Assembly: GCF_014201115.1 (NCBI RefSeq)
Contig: NZ_JACHDO010000001.1
Location: 1,798,001 to 1,862,000, forward strand
DNA from: Nocardiopsis metallicus
Lineage (GTDB): Bacteria > Actinomycetota > Actinomycetes > Streptosporangiales > Streptosporangiaceae
Reading direction: 5' to 3'
DNA length: 64,000 nt
The position numbers and the translations under genes were made by a program. Within the stretch, counting starts at the first letter, position 1, and each line of letters opens with the position of its first letter. The notes below the pieces were generated by a model. The model was not told where the DNA came from, did no database searches, and saw nothing but the letters and a program-made list of their open reading frames with translations. Positions 34,878 through 44,397 of the stretch are shown here, one piece after another.

Positions 34878-35868
34878 ATGCCCACCACCCACACACCCCG
34901 CGCCCACACCAGCGCACCCCACACCCTGATCCGCACCACCCTGGCCTGGGCCGCCCTCTACACCGCCCTACGCCTGTACTGGACCCTCACCGACACCCGC
35001 CCCCACCTACCACCCGTAGGCGACGACCTCCTCATCGCCTCCGACTGGGGCATCATCACCCTGGGCACCCTCACCCTGGCCCTCACCCCCCTCCTCGCCC
35101 GCACCCACCCCCCACACCTGCCCCGCACCCTCCTCACCACGGCCGCCACCACCGCGGCACTCACCACCGCCACCACCCTGCTCCTCCTCCTGGACACCGT
35201 CGGACTCCTCCTCCTCGGCATCTCCGACATCCCCCTCAATCCCCTCGCCATCGCCACCCGCCTGGGCGCCCTGACCATGGCCCTCCTCCTCGCCGCCACC
35301 ACCCGCGCCGCCCACCGACGCTGGATCGCCACCTGCACCACCTGCGGACGCACCCCCCACACCCTCCCCGCCCTGAACACCACACCCCCCTGGGCCTTCA
35401 CTGCCGCCTACCTCACCATCGCTGCCTGCACCACACGCCTGACCGCCCAGGCCGCCACCACCGGCACCCAAAGCCCCCTCACCACCGACCCCGCCACCGC
35501 GACCACCGCCATGACCGGACTCGCCCTCCTCCTGGCCGCCGCCGGCATCCTCCTCCCCCTGGCCCTGGTCCACCGCTTCGGCCGCACCTGGCCCGCCTGG
35601 ACCCCCCCTCCTGGCCCACCGCCCCATCCCCCGCAACCTCCTACTCGTCCCCGCCCTGTTCACCGCCACCGGCCTGAACCTCTACTTCGGCCTCAACCTG
35701 AGCAGCCTCATCCTCCACGGCACCGACGCCTTCGGCCCCGGCTACCCCGACTGGTTCTGGTGGACCAGCATCGGCTCCTACGTCCTCTGGGGCATCGGAC
35801 TGACCCTGGCCACCACCGCCTACGCCCGCCGCACCAGACCCACATGCCCCACCTGCCACCACCGCTGA
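34878..35868 (+). pseudogene. Polytopic membrane protein with Cys motifs, frameshifted at C7
   Basis: About 330 residues with seven to eight hydrophobic helices. The first frame runs from ATG 34878 (TTLAWAALYTALRLYWTL, ATTLLLLLDTVGLLLLGI, ATCTTCGRTPHTLPAL, MTGLALLLAAAGILLPLALV) to a run of seven C at 35602-35608. The natural continuation is in the next frame (HRPIPRNLLLVPALFTATGL, YPDWFWWTSIGSYVLWGIGL) and ends TCPTCHHR with TGA 35868. Two CxxC motifs face the same side. One extra C explains the break: sequencing error, slippage or a true mutation. No family recognised. Confidence 0.7.
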
Positions 35869-35991
35869 GACCCCCACCGACGACACCGCCCCACCACACA
35901 CCCCAGACACGACAAAGGCGGCGACGCCCCACCCCAGGGGCACCACCGCCACACCAACAGGTCCTACCGAACTCTCATCAACCCAGGGCCC

Positions 35992-36465
35992 CTACAACCC
36001 GGCGGCCTCATCACGACCGCGCCGGGCCAGCTCGTCCGCGCGTTCGTTGCCCACGTCACCGCTGTGCCCGCGCACCCACTTCCACTCCACGTCATACCGG
36101 GCCGCCACCTCGTCCAGGCGCTGCCACAGGTCCACGTTCTTCACCGGCTTCTTGTCCGCGGTCTTCCACCCGCGCTTCTTCCACCCGTGCACCCACGACG
36201 TGATGCCGTTGCTGACATAGGAGGAATCGGTGTGCAGCAGCACCGGCACATCACGCTTGAGGCTCTCCAGCGCCTGGATGGCCGCCATCAGCTCCATCCG
36301 GTTGTTGGTGGTCTGCGCCTCGCTGCCGAACATCTCGCGTTCGTGTTCCCCGTAGCGCAGCCACACACCCCAACCGCCAGGTCCGGGGTTGCCGCTGCAC
36401 GCCCCGTCGGTGTAGATGACCACACGTTCCGTCGACCCCTGGTCGACCTCGTCCCCGTTGTGCAT
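35992..36465 (-). CDS. rnhA: Ribonuclease HI
   Basis: A 157-residue RNase HI. The four acidic active-site residues are visible: Asp in [19 protein letters not shown], Glu in [16 protein letters not shown], Asp in [18 protein letters not shown] and Asp in [12 protein letters not shown], with the catalytic-loop His in [11 protein letters not shown]. Degrades RNA in RNA-DNA hybrids. ATG 36465 is the family start; the frame runs to 36633 upstream without support. Confidence 0.95.
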   Translation of the reverse strand: MHNGDEVDQGSTERVVIYTDGACSGNPGPGGWGVWLRYGEHEREMFGSEAQTTNNRMELMAAIQALESLKRDVPVLLHTDSSYVSNGITSWVHGWKKRGWKTADKKPVKNVDLWQRLDEVAARYDVEWKWVRGHSGDVGNERADELARRGRDEAAGL

Positions 36466-36662
36466 GCCGGGCAATCTACCGCCCTCCCGGGTCACAAAAA
36501 GGCCACAGCCCCCACCATGGGGGCCACTTCCAGCGCCAATCCATCCCAATGGAGCCCACAAACCAGCCATAGCGGACCACCGACCCAACCAAAGGCGCCC
36601 CAAGCCCCCCAGAAACCAACCACCCAAAACCATCGCCCACAGTGATATCCCCAGAACACGAA

Positions 36663-36699
36663 GCGGGGGCGCGCCAGGAAGAACCCGACACGCCCCCGC
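36663..36699 (-). terminator. Hairpin terminator of peptide deformylase
   Basis: GCGGGGGCG (36663-36671) pairs with CGCCCCCGC (36691-36699), a 9-bp stem with a 19-nt loop, 25 bp beyond the deformylase stop. Confidence 0.55.
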
Positions 36700-36723
36700 C
36701 CAGGACCCAGGGAACCACCCCGG

Positions 36724-37389
36724 CTACCCCGCCAGTTCGCGCTCCAGCTCCTGGGCGCGCTCCTCCCGGCGGGCGAACACGCTGTCCGCCATCTCGTTCA
36801 TCTTCTTCAGCACCCGCTTGCGCTCACGCGCCGAGAGCCGGTCGATGTAGAGCTTGCCGAAGGTGTGGTCGGTCTCGTGCTGCAGGCAGCGCGCGAAGTA
36901 ACCGCTACCGCTGAGCACCACCTCGTTGCCGTCCTTGTCCAGCCCGCGCACCGTGGCGTGCTCGGCCCGCCCCAGCTCCGCGTGCGGACCGGGCACCGAC
37001 AGACAGCCCTCGTTCTCCACCACCACCGCGTCATCCAGGTCGCGCTCGTCCAACACCGGGTTGACCACGTGCCCCACGTGCCGCACCCCCTCGTCATCGG
37101 GACAGTCGTAGACGAACACCCGCAGGTCCACGCCCACCTGGTTGCCAGCCAGGCCCACGCCCTCGGCCGCGTACATCGTCACGAACATGTCGTCGATCAG
37201 CTGCGCCAGCTCGGCCCCGCCCAGCATCGACTCCGGGACATCGGCGTTGACCCGGTGCAAGACCTCCTCACCGGTGACCGTGACGCGCAGGACACGACCC
37301 CGGGCGGCCTCGGGGGCCAGCTCCGGAAAGTCCGACACCTCCCGGCCCTGGACAACGGTAACGGGCACGGGCATGGACTGCTCCGACAT
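36724..37389 (-). CDS. def: Peptide deformylase
   Basis: A 221-residue metalloprotease that removes the formyl group from nascent N-terminal fMet. Motif 1 reads [15 protein letters not shown] (family GxGLAAxQ, with Ala to Gly), motif 2 is [17 protein letters not shown] with the metal-binding Cys, and motif 3 is [18 protein letters not shown] with the HExxH-type ligands. The N-terminal ~30 residues are an extension seen in actinobacterial paralogues. Not linked to fmt here, so it may be a second copy. Confidence 0.94.
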   Translation of the reverse strand: MSEQSMPVPVTVVQGREVSDFPELAPEAARGRVLRVTVTGEEVLHRVNADVPESMLGGAELAQLIDDMFVTMYAAEGVGLAGNQVGVDLRVFVYDCPDDEGVRHVGHVVNPVLDERDLDDAVVVENEGCLSVPGPHAELGRAEHATVRGLDKDGNEVVLSGSGYFARCLQHETDHTFGKLYIDRLSARERKRVLKKMNEMADSVFARREERAQELERELAG

Positions 37390-37522
37390 GGTCCTACTCT
37401 CAAGGCGGGCTCAAGGGGATTCGGTGGCCACAACACCACCAAAGACGAAAAATAGCACGAACCGGCAGGTCACCCCAGCACACGAGAGCCAAGGCCCCCG
37501 GCCCCGCCCACACAGGCCAGCG

Positions 37523-37966
37523 CTAGCGGAACCACGCGTTGCCCTGGATGAAGCACCGGGCCAGGTAGTCGCGCAACGACACCACCACCAGCCGCCTGCG
37601 GTCACTCTCATGATCCCACACCACGATCCCCGGACCGTAGTCCGTGTGAACGTAGGCGAACTGCGGCCCCATGTCCGAGTCACCGAAGAAGATCATCTCG
37701 TCGAAGGGCGCGTACAACTCCAGATAGTCCGGCTCCCCGCGCATCGCCAGGTTGTCCTCCACCAACCGACGGGCACTCCACACCACCGCGTCCCCGTACT
37801 CGTTGGTCACCCCGTCCGTCTCCCTCAACAGGGAGGCCAACTCGAACGGCAAGGGCAGCATCAAGTGCTTCTCGACCTCGGCCAGGGTCACCTCGTCAGC
37901 CGGATCACTCAGATCGGCCTCGGGATACATCTCCAGGATCAGTTCACGCCACACACCCACGATCAT
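37523..37966 (-). CDS. SMI1/KNR4 (SUKH)-family protein
   Basis: A 147-residue protein with the SUKH-1 pattern: VTLAEVEKHLMLPLPFELAS, LLRETDGVTNEYGDAVVWSA, then MIFFGDSDMGPQFAYV and GIVVWDHESDRRRLVV. SUKH proteins often serve as immunity proteins against polymorphic toxins, but no toxin gene is next to it, so it may be an orphan or a general regulator. Start ATG 37966 is chosen from the family N-terminus. Confidence 0.85.
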   Translation of the reverse strand: MIVGVWRELILEMYPEADLSDPADEVTLAEVEKHLMLPLPFELASLLRETDGVTNEYGDAVVWSARRLVEDNLAMRGEPDYLELYAPFDEMIFFGDSDMGPQFAYVHTDYGPGIVVWDHESDRRRLVVVSLRDYLARCFIQGNAWFR

Positions 37967-38358
37967 CACAGGTCGTGGCAAGACACGGGAAATCGCGGGC
38001 GGCGAGTTGCGCCGAAAATCGACCGAATCCGCACCCACACCCCGTACAAAACACCACTCACACCCCACAACCACCCCGCACCGAGCCCCCGACCCACCCC
38101 CGACCGACTCACCCCCAGGCCACCCCACCTGCACCTTTCACACCGAACGCCCCACAAACGCCAAGAATGTCACTACGCGTGCACACACCAACATCAAAAG
38201 CCCATAATGGAACCCATGAAACACACCACAACCCCCCACACCACCACCCCACACCCAACCCCCACCAACAGGGGAGCCACCACCCCCGAAACCACCCACA
38301 CCCACCCCCCAGAATAGAAAACCAGGAAGGCGCACCACCCACGAAAGAAGACACCACC
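37967..38358. other. Leader of histidine kinase gene with leaderless 33-codon ORF
   Basis: CATAAT (38203-38208) lies 7 nt before ATG 38216, which opens a 33-codon frame ending at TAG 38317. Its product is Thr/His/Pro-rich (MKHTTTPHTTTPHPTPTNRG). The kinase ATG follows 42 nt later with a GAAAG-type site. This could be a leaderless leader peptide or simply an AUG at the transcription start. The rest of the region, including the leader of the SUKH gene, shows nothing else recognisable. Confidence 0.4.
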
Positions 38359-39627
38359 ATGGCCACCGCCAGCCCCAAAGCCGGCCCCCTCACCGCCCTG
38401 GCCTACACCCTCCTCCTCGTCTCACAAAACATCGCCGCCTTCCTCCTCCTCCCCCTCGTCCTCGCCTCCGCCATCCTCACCCTCATCTGGGTCGGCCTCC
38501 CCTTCACCATCCTCACCGCCACCACCCTGCGCACCATCGCCAACGCCCAACGCTCCACCCTCACCCGCATCAACCCCCAACAACCCGTCCCCGCCGCCTA
38601 CCGCCCCCTCCCACCCACCGGCGTCCACACCCGCGTCCGCATCATCCTCACCGACCCCGCCACCTGGCGCGACCTCCTCTGGTTCACCTCCGCCCCCCTA
38701 CTCACCTTCCTCGCCCTCCTCCCCCTCACCCTCTACGCCCACGCCCTCTTCCAAACCGCCTACGCCCTCTACCTCTGGCGCCACATCCCCGACCTCTACG
38801 GCCTCATCACCCCCCAAACCCCCACCCAAGCCCTCCTCGTCCTCCCCCTCGCCCTCATCACCTTCCTCATCGCCCACACCCTCCACCCCCTCACCACCAC
38901 CGCCCACCACACCCTCGCCCGACTCATCCTCGCCCCCTCCGAAAAAGCCCGACTCACCGCACGCGTAGCCCACCTCGCCACCAGCCGCGCCGACACCATC
39001 GACACCCAAGCCGCCGAAATCCGCCGCATCGAACGCGACCTCCACGACGGAGCCCAAGCCCGCCTCGTCGCCCTCGGCATGGACCTGGGCATGGCCGAAC
39101 ACATCGTCGACACCAACCCCCAAGCCGCCAAACAGATGCTCGCCCAAGCCCGCGAAACCACCCGCCAAGCCCTCATCGAACTGCGCGACCTCGTCCGCGG
39201 CATCCACCCACCCGTCCTCGTCGAACGCGGACTCGACGGAGCGGTCCGCGCCCTCGCCCTCACCCACCACCTCCCCATCACCGTCACCACCCACCTCACC
39301 GGACGCCCCGGCGACCCCGTCGAATCAGCCGCCTACTTCGCCATCGCCGAACTCCTCACCAACACCGCCAAACACGCCCAGGCCACCCACGCCTGGGTCC
39401 ACATCAACCACGGCCGCCAACGACTGGTCATCACCGTCACCGACAACGGGCAAGGAGGCGCCCGACCCACACCCGAAAGCGGGCTCACCGGCATCGCAAG
39501 CCGCCTGGACGCCTTCGATGGCACGATGAACATCACCAGCCCCAAAGGCGGACCCACCATCGTGACCCTGGAGATCCCTTGCGCGTTGTCATCGCCGAAG
39601 ACCTTGCCCTCCTCCGCGACGGACTGA
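38359..39627 (+). CDS. NarL-type sensor histidine kinase
   Basis: A 422-residue membrane kinase. The N-terminal ~210 residues form a putative sensor domain with four hydrophobic segments (LLVSQNIAAFLLLPLVLASA, ILTLIWVGLPFTILTATTLR, LLTFLALLPLTLYAHALFQT, LLVLPLALITFLIAHTL). The HisKA_3 phosphoacceptor is RRIERDLHDGAQARLVALG; the HATPase_c parts are ELLTNTAKHAQATHAWVHI, VTDNGQGGA and SGLTGIASRLDAFDG. Overlaps the response regulator by 49 bp, so the two are cotranscribed and form one two-component system. Signal unknown. Confidence 0.93.
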   Translation: MATASPKAGPLTALAYTLLLVSQNIAAFLLLPLVLASAILTLIWVGLPFTILTATTLRTIANAQRSTLTRINPQQPVPAAYRPLPPTGVHTRVRIILTDPATWRDLLWFTSAPLLTFLALLPLTLYAHALFQTAYALYLWRHIPDLYGLITPQTPTQALLVLPLALITFLIAHTLHPLTTTAHHTLARLILAPSEKARLTARVAHLATSRADTIDTQAAEIRRIERDLHDGAQARLVALGMDLGMAEHIVDTNPQAAKQMLAQARETTRQALIELRDLVRGIHPPVLVERGLDGAVRALALTHHLPITVTTHLTGRPGDPVESAAYFAIAELLTNTAKHAQATHAWVHINHGRQRLVITVTDNGQGGARPTPESGLTGIASRLDAFDGTMNITSPKGGPTIVTLEIPCALSSPKTLPSSATD

Positions 39628-40226
39628 TCCGACTCCTCGAAGCCCACGAATTCACCGTCGTGGCCGCCCTCGACAACGGCCCAGACCTCCACAACGCCCT
39701 CATCGAACACAAACCCGACGTCGCCGTCGTCGACGTCAGACTCCCCCCGACCTTCACCGACGAAGGCCTCCAAGCCGCCATCCAGGCCCGCACCCACGTC
39801 CCCGGCCTGCCCATCCTCGTGCTCTCCCAGCACGTCGAACAGCTCTACGCCCGCGAACTCCTCTCCGACGACGGCGGCGGCGTCGGCTACCTCCTCAAGG
39901 ACCGCGTCTTCGACATCGGCCAGTTCATCGAAGCCATCCGCCGCGTCGCCGCCGGCGGCACCGCCATGGACCCCGCCGTCATCTCCCAACTCCTCGCCCG
40001 CCAGGACCAGAGCGGACCCCTCGCCCAACTCACCCCCCGCGAACGCGAAGTCCTCGCCGAAATGGCCGAAGGCCGCTCCAACTCCGCCATCGCCGGACGC
40101 CTCTACATCACCGAAAAAGCCATCAGCAAACACATCAACAACATCTTCACCAAGCTCGACCTGCCGCCCTCCTCCGACGACAGCCGCCGCGTCCTGGCCG
40201 TCCTGGCCTACCTCAACGGCCAATAA
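39579..40226 (+). CDS. NarL/LuxR-type response regulator
   Basis: A 215-residue regulator. The receiver domain has acidic residues in VVIAEDLALLRDGL, phospho-acceptor Asp in VAVVDVRLPPTF and Lys in GYLLKDRVFD. The C-terminal LuxR HTH is LTPREREVLAEMAEGRSNSA, LYITEKAISKHINNIFTKL. The start is TTG 39579, preceded by GGAG; it lies inside the kinase gene. Pairs with that kinase. A hairpin at 40273-40299 ends the transcript. Confidence 0.93.
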   Translation: MRVVIAEDLALLRDGLIRLLEAHEFTVVAALDNGPDLHNALIEHKPDVAVVDVRLPPTFTDEGLQAAIQARTHVPGLPILVLSQHVEQLYARELLSDDGGGVGYLLKDRVFDIGQFIEAIRRVAAGGTAMDPAVISQLLARQDQSGPLAQLTPREREVLAEMAEGRSNSAIAGRLYITEKAISKHINNIFTKLDLPPSSDDSRRVLAVLAYLNGQ

Positions 40227-40272
40227 CCGAACCAGCCCACCGCCCGGACCGACCCACCGCACCAACACAAGA

Positions 40273-40299
40273 GGCCGCGGCCCCGAAGGGACCGCGGCC
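40273..40299. terminator. Hairpin terminator
   Basis: GGCCGCGG (40273-40280) pairs with CCGCGGCC (40292-40299), extended inside by CCC/GGG, between the convergent response regulator and AMP-binding genes. Confidence 0.6.
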
Positions 40300-40332
40300 A
40301 CCACCGCCCAGCTCAGACAGCCAGCTCAGAAC

Positions 40333-42429
40333 CTAGTCACGACGCACCCGGTACAACCCGTCGATCTCCTCCGAGAACGCACGCAGCACCGCCTCACGCC
40401 GCAACTCACCCGTCGGACGCACCAACCCCGACTGCACCGTGAACTCCTCAGCCAACACGTGGAACGACCGCACCGCCAAATGCCGAGGCACGCTCCGGTT
40501 CGCCTCGTACACCAGGCCCTGCACCTCACGCAGCAGATCCCGGTCCCCCGCGATCTCCTCCGGCGCCATCGACAACGGACGCCCGTTCACCAACCGCCAG
40601 TACTCCAACTGATCACGCACCAACGTCACCAGAGCACTCGCGAACGGACGCCCCTCCACGATCACCAACACCTGACTGATCAACGGATGGGCCCGCAACC
40701 GGGCCTCGAACTCCGCCACCACCTCGGCATCACGCGAACGATCACCCGAAACACCCCCGGCGCCGACAGCGCCACCTGGACCCGCCGCCACCGCCGCGAA
40801 CTCACCCGTCCCCGGCCGCACCGACGTGCTCTCCCCCCGGCGCTCCACCGGCTCCTCCACCGTCGGAGCCACCTCCAGCTCCCGCGTGGGCGCCTCAGCC
40901 AACGGCAACGCCACCGTGGCGGTCACCGCCGGCTCGGCCCGCCCCGCCGACTCCCCCAGCACGACCGGGTCGGCCTCCACCGCCGGAGCGGGCCCCCGAG
41001 GCACGAACCGACCCGGGACCGGCGCCATCGACGCCTGCGGCCGCAACCGCGCACGCACCCGCACATACCCCTCGTCGTCCACCTCGGCCAGCACACCCGT
41101 GGCCAGCCACCCCTCACGGAAGGCCGCCCGCGAGCCCTCACCGTCCGCCCAGTAGCCCGAGAACACCGCACCACCGCGCACGTACAGCTCGCCCTCGCGC
41201 GAAACCCACACCTCACGCCCGGGCATCGCCTTGCCCACCGTGCCCGGCACCCGCTCACCCGGAGCGTTCGCGGTGAACACACCCGCGGTCTCCGCGGCCC
41301 CGTACACCTGCATCACCGGCACACCCACACCGCTGAAGTAACTGTCCAGCCGCTCCGAGAGCCCACCGCCCCAACACACCGCCAGGTGCACCCGGCCACC
41401 CAGCAGATCCCGGATCTTGGAGAACGACCAGTCGTACATCGACCGCGACAGCCGCTGCCAGGCGCCCTTCTTCGGCGACTGGTCGAACTGCACCGCCGCG
41501 TCCATCGCCGCGTTGAACGTCCCCACCGAGTCCCAGTCCGTGGAGTGCGCGCTCTCCCGCTCCACACCGTGCACCCGCTCGAACAGCCCCGGCTGGCACA
41601 CCAGCACCGTGGGCTTGAACCGCTCCAGCTCACTCCGCAACCGCCCCGGCGCCACCAGGCCCACCCGGATCCGGCCCACCACACACGCCACCAGCGAGGC
41701 CAACCCCGCGAACTGCGACAACGGCAGGTCCAGCACAGCACTCGCCCGTCCGGGGGCCAGGCCCTCCAGCCGCGGCCACATCCGATCCACCAGGTCGGCC
41801 GCGGCCGTCAGCAGCGCACCGTGCGAGAGCACCACACCCCGCGTCTGCCGCGAGACCGTGCTCACCGGATACAGGATCACCGCGGGGTCCTCGGGCGCCA
41901 CCTCGTCGCGCCGGAACCGCACCGCGGAGGCGTCCATGTACGTGCCCAGGCTCACCACACTGGGCAGGCCCTCCTCCAGGCGCCACACCCGGCCCAGGTC
42001 CGGCAGCTCACGCTGGAGCCCCACCACGGTCCGGTACTGGCGATCACCCTGGACCACGGCCGCCGACGGGCGGGTCTGGCGCACCACATGCCTCACCCGC
42101 TCGGCCGAGGCCGTCTCCGGCAGCGGCACCAGCACCGCCCGCACCGACCACACCGCGTAGGCCACCCGCACCCAGTCCTGGTGCGAGGCCGACACCAGAA
42201 GCACCCGGTCGCCCTCGGCCACACCGGCCGCGACCAGCCCCTTGGCCAGAGCCGTCACCTCCGTGGCGAACTCCCCGGCGGTCCGCCGCTCCCAGGCCCC
42301 GTCCGCCAGGACGGAGAACACGTGCGCGTGCGCGTCAGAGGTCGCCACCTCATACACCAGGTCGCTCAACCCTGAGTGTGCTCGAGCCAACGAACCGGGG
42401 GTCTCGCCCATACCCTCATCCTCTGTCAC
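40333..42429 (-). CDS. AMP-binding (acyl-CoA synthetase-like) protein with degenerate P-loop
   Basis: A 698-residue adenylate-forming enzyme relative. Recognisable parts are the N-domain (GDRVLLVSASHQDWVRVAYA), a core with VYGAAETAGVFTANAPGERV (A5 region), VGKAMPGREVWVSREGELYV, FSGYWADG and EGWLATGVLAEVDDEGYVRV (A7). The A3 P-loop position reads YPVSTVSRQTRGVVLSH in place of the usual SGTTGxPKG, and an Ala/Pro-rich insert of ~110 residues separates core and C-terminal lid (LISQVLVIVEGRPFASALVT). Overall layout is FadD15-like. Reduced or altered activity is possible. ATG 42429; ATG 42411 is an alternative. Confidence 0.82.
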   Translation of the reverse strand: MTEDEGMGETPGSLARAHSGLSDLVYEVATSDAHAHVFSVLADGAWERRTAGEFATEVTALAKGLVAAGVAEGDRVLLVSASHQDWVRVAYAVWSVRAVLVPLPETASAERVRHVVRQTRPSAAVVQGDRQYRTVVGLQRELPDLGRVWRLEEGLPSVVSLGTYMDASAVRFRRDEVAPEDPAVILYPVSTVSRQTRGVVLSHGALLTAAADLVDRMWPRLEGLAPGRASAVLDLPLSQFAGLASLVACVVGRIRVGLVAPGRLRSELERFKPTVLVCQPGLFERVHGVERESAHSTDWDSVGTFNAAMDAAVQFDQSPKKGAWQRLSRSMYDWSFSKIRDLLGGRVHLAVCWGGGLSERLDSYFSGVGVPVMQVYGAAETAGVFTANAPGERVPGTVGKAMPGREVWVSREGELYVRGGAVFSGYWADGEGSRAAFREGWLATGVLAEVDDEGYVRVRARLRPQASMAPVPGRFVPRGPAPAVEADPVVLGESAGRAEPAVTATVALPLAEAPTRELEVAPTVEEPVERRGESTSVRPGTGEFAAVAAGPGGAVGAGGVSGDRSRDAEVVAEFEARLRAHPLISQVLVIVEGRPFASALVTLVRDQLEYWRLVNGRPLSMAPEEIAGDRDLLREVQGLVYEANRSVPRHLAVRSFHVLAEEFTVQSGLVRPTGELRREAVLRAFSEEIDGLYRVRRD

Positions 42430-42566
42430 ATCATGAAGGCGGGCCCCACACGATTCCCACCCGCCTCAGTCGGGGAATTGTGCCCTACTGTGCCCATTTC
42501 CCTAACGAACGGCAACCTCAGGGCGCAGAACTCAAGACTCAGAGCAAAACGGGCAAGGACCTGGGC

Positions 42567-43823
42567 TCATCCCACCTTTGACCGGGCCGACCACACGAAA
42601 GCCAACAACGACAGCACCGCCACCGACGCCATCACCACGGCCATACTCACCAACGAGGCCTCACCCGAAGGCGTCATCCCCGCCATCGCCGCGATCGCAC
42701 CGCCCAACGCGAACTGCAGCGAACCCATCAACGCCGAGGCCGTACCCGCCACCGCCACCGGCTGACCGTCCAGGGCCGACACCGTCGCGTTCGGCATGAT
42801 GAACCCGACACTGAACATCATCAGCGCCAGCAGACCGGACACCATCCACAGCTGAGCCACCCCGGACAACGCGAGCGCCAGCAGCGTCCCCACCGCGACC
42901 AGCGCCAGCAGCAGACCCAACAGCAACCGGCGCGAGGTGTCCACCCGGCCCACCAGCAGACCGTTGCCCTGTGTCCCCGCCATCATCGCCAGCGAGTTCA
43001 CCGCGAACAACCACCCGTAGCCCTGCGGCGAGATCCCGAACTCGTTCTGCGACACGAACGAGAACGCCGAGACATAGGTGAACAGCATCCCGAAGCTCAG
43101 CCCCAGCGTCAGCACCGGACTCACGAACTTCGGATCACGCACCAGCGTCCCCACCGTCGAGGCCAGCTGACGCGGACCCTGAATGCGCCGGGCCTCCCTC
43201 GGCAGGCTCTCGGGCAACCACAGCAGCACCAGCACGAAGCTCAGCGCCGACATCGCCGCCAGCACCCAGAAACTCAACTGCCACGGGCCCACCAACAACA
43301 GCTGCGCACCCACCAGCGGCGCGAGCAGCGGGGCCAGCATCATCACCAGCGCGAGCCGGGAGAAGAACCGCACCGCGTCGTCACCCTGAAACAGGTCGCG
43401 GACCACGGCCCGGGCCACCACCGCACCCGCGGCACCGGCCACACCCTGCAGGAATCGCAGCACGATGAAGACCGTCACGTTCGGCACGAACACACACAGC
43501 ACCGACGTCACCGTGAACAGCGCCACGCCCACCAGCAGCGGACCGCGACGCCCCCAGGCGTCACTCATCGGCCCGATGACCAACTGCCCCACGGACAGAC
43601 CCAGCATGATCGCGGTCAGGGTCAGCCCGACCTGCCCTTCCGTCGCCCCCAGCTCCTGGGTGATCTGAGGAAAGGCCGGCAGGTACATGTCGGTCGCCAG
43701 CGGCCCGGTGGCCGTGAGTACACCGAGGACCAGCACGAGCAACGCGATCGACTTGCGCGACCGAGTCGAACTCGGGCGAATCTCCTGTTCAGGGGAGGCG
43801 GAGGGGGACGATGGGGACTGCAC
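42567..43823 (-). CDS. Bcr/CflA-type MFS multidrug exporter
   Basis: A 418-residue 12-helix transporter. The start of helix 1 is IALLVLVLGVLTATGPLATD, followed by MYLPAFPQITQELGA (Bcr/CflA hallmark DxYxPA), GQLVIGPMSDAWGRRGPLLV (motif A) and FLQGVAGAAGAVVARAVVRD (motif C region). Proton-driven drug or metabolite export. GTG 43823 has GGAG 7 nt upstream; the frame continues to 43928. Confidence 0.92.
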   Translation of the reverse strand: MQSPSSPSASPEQEIRPSSTRSRKSIALLVLVLGVLTATGPLATDMYLPAFPQITQELGATEGQVGLTLTAIMLGLSVGQLVIGPMSDAWGRRGPLLVGVALFTVTSVLCVFVPNVTVFIVLRFLQGVAGAAGAVVARAVVRDLFQGDDAVRFFSRLALVMMLAPLLAPLVGAQLLLVGPWQLSFWVLAAMSALSFVLVLLWLPESLPREARRIQGPRQLASTVGTLVRDPKFVSPVLTLGLSFGMLFTYVSAFSFVSQNEFGISPQGYGWLFAVNSLAMMAGTQGNGLLVGRVDTSRRLLLGLLLALVAVGTLLALALSGVAQLWMVSGLLALMMFSVGFIMPNATVSALDGQPVAVAGTASALMGSLQFALGGAIAAMAGMTPSGEASLVSMAVVMASVAVLSLLAFVWSARSKVG

Positions 43824-43968
43824 AGGCACTCCAGTTCGAAGAAACGTCAAGGGGTGGTTGGGAGCGCGCCCATGGGTATGGACCACTCCATACCAACACC
43901 GAAGAGGAGGTTTTCGCTCCCCACCCAACCACCCAAAACCTGTGACGTCCCTTACGTCCCGGCCCCAG

Positions 43969-44397
43969 TCACCGCACCAACCGGTCCAACAACCTCTCCA
44001 CCTCGGCAGCCGGATCCAGGGTCAACCCGCCGTGGATCGGCCCCGGCTGCACGATCGTGCTCCTGGGCGCGGTCAGCCACCGGAACCGCTGCCCCTGCCG
44101 CTCCCGACCGGCCAGACCCGCCTCAGCACCGCCCCGGCACATCACCTCGACCGCCTCCAGAGCCCGGCGCACCCCCGCGACGTCCACCCGGGGGTCCACC
44201 GCCCGCAGCCGGTCCTCGTCCAGGGCCGAACGCGACGCCAGGAAGGCCCGCTCCTGCGAGTACACGATCACCCCGGCGTTCACGCACTCACCGCGCTCCA
44301 ACCGCGGGATCACTCGCAGCAGCGCGTACTCGAACACCGCGCGTTCGCGCTCCACACCCACCTGTCCGGTGGTCACCGTGGTGTACCGCTCGCTCAC
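43969..44397 (-). CDS. DUF3037 protein
   Basis: A 142-residue protein matching DUF3037: FEYALLRVIPRLERGECVNA, GVIVYSQERAFLASR and RFRWLTAPRSTIVQPG. ATG 44397 overlaps the HipA-like gene stop by ATGA, so the two are coupled. DUF3037 and HipA-like kinases recur as a two-gene unit in bacteria; the joint role is unknown. Confidence 0.88.
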   Translation of the reverse strand: MSERYTTVTTGQVGVERERAVFEYALLRVIPRLERGECVNAGVIVYSQERAFLASRSALDEDRLRAVDPRVDVAGVRRALEAVEVMCRGGAEAGLAGRERQGQRFRWLTAPRSTIVQPGPIHGGLTLDPAAEVERLLDRLVR

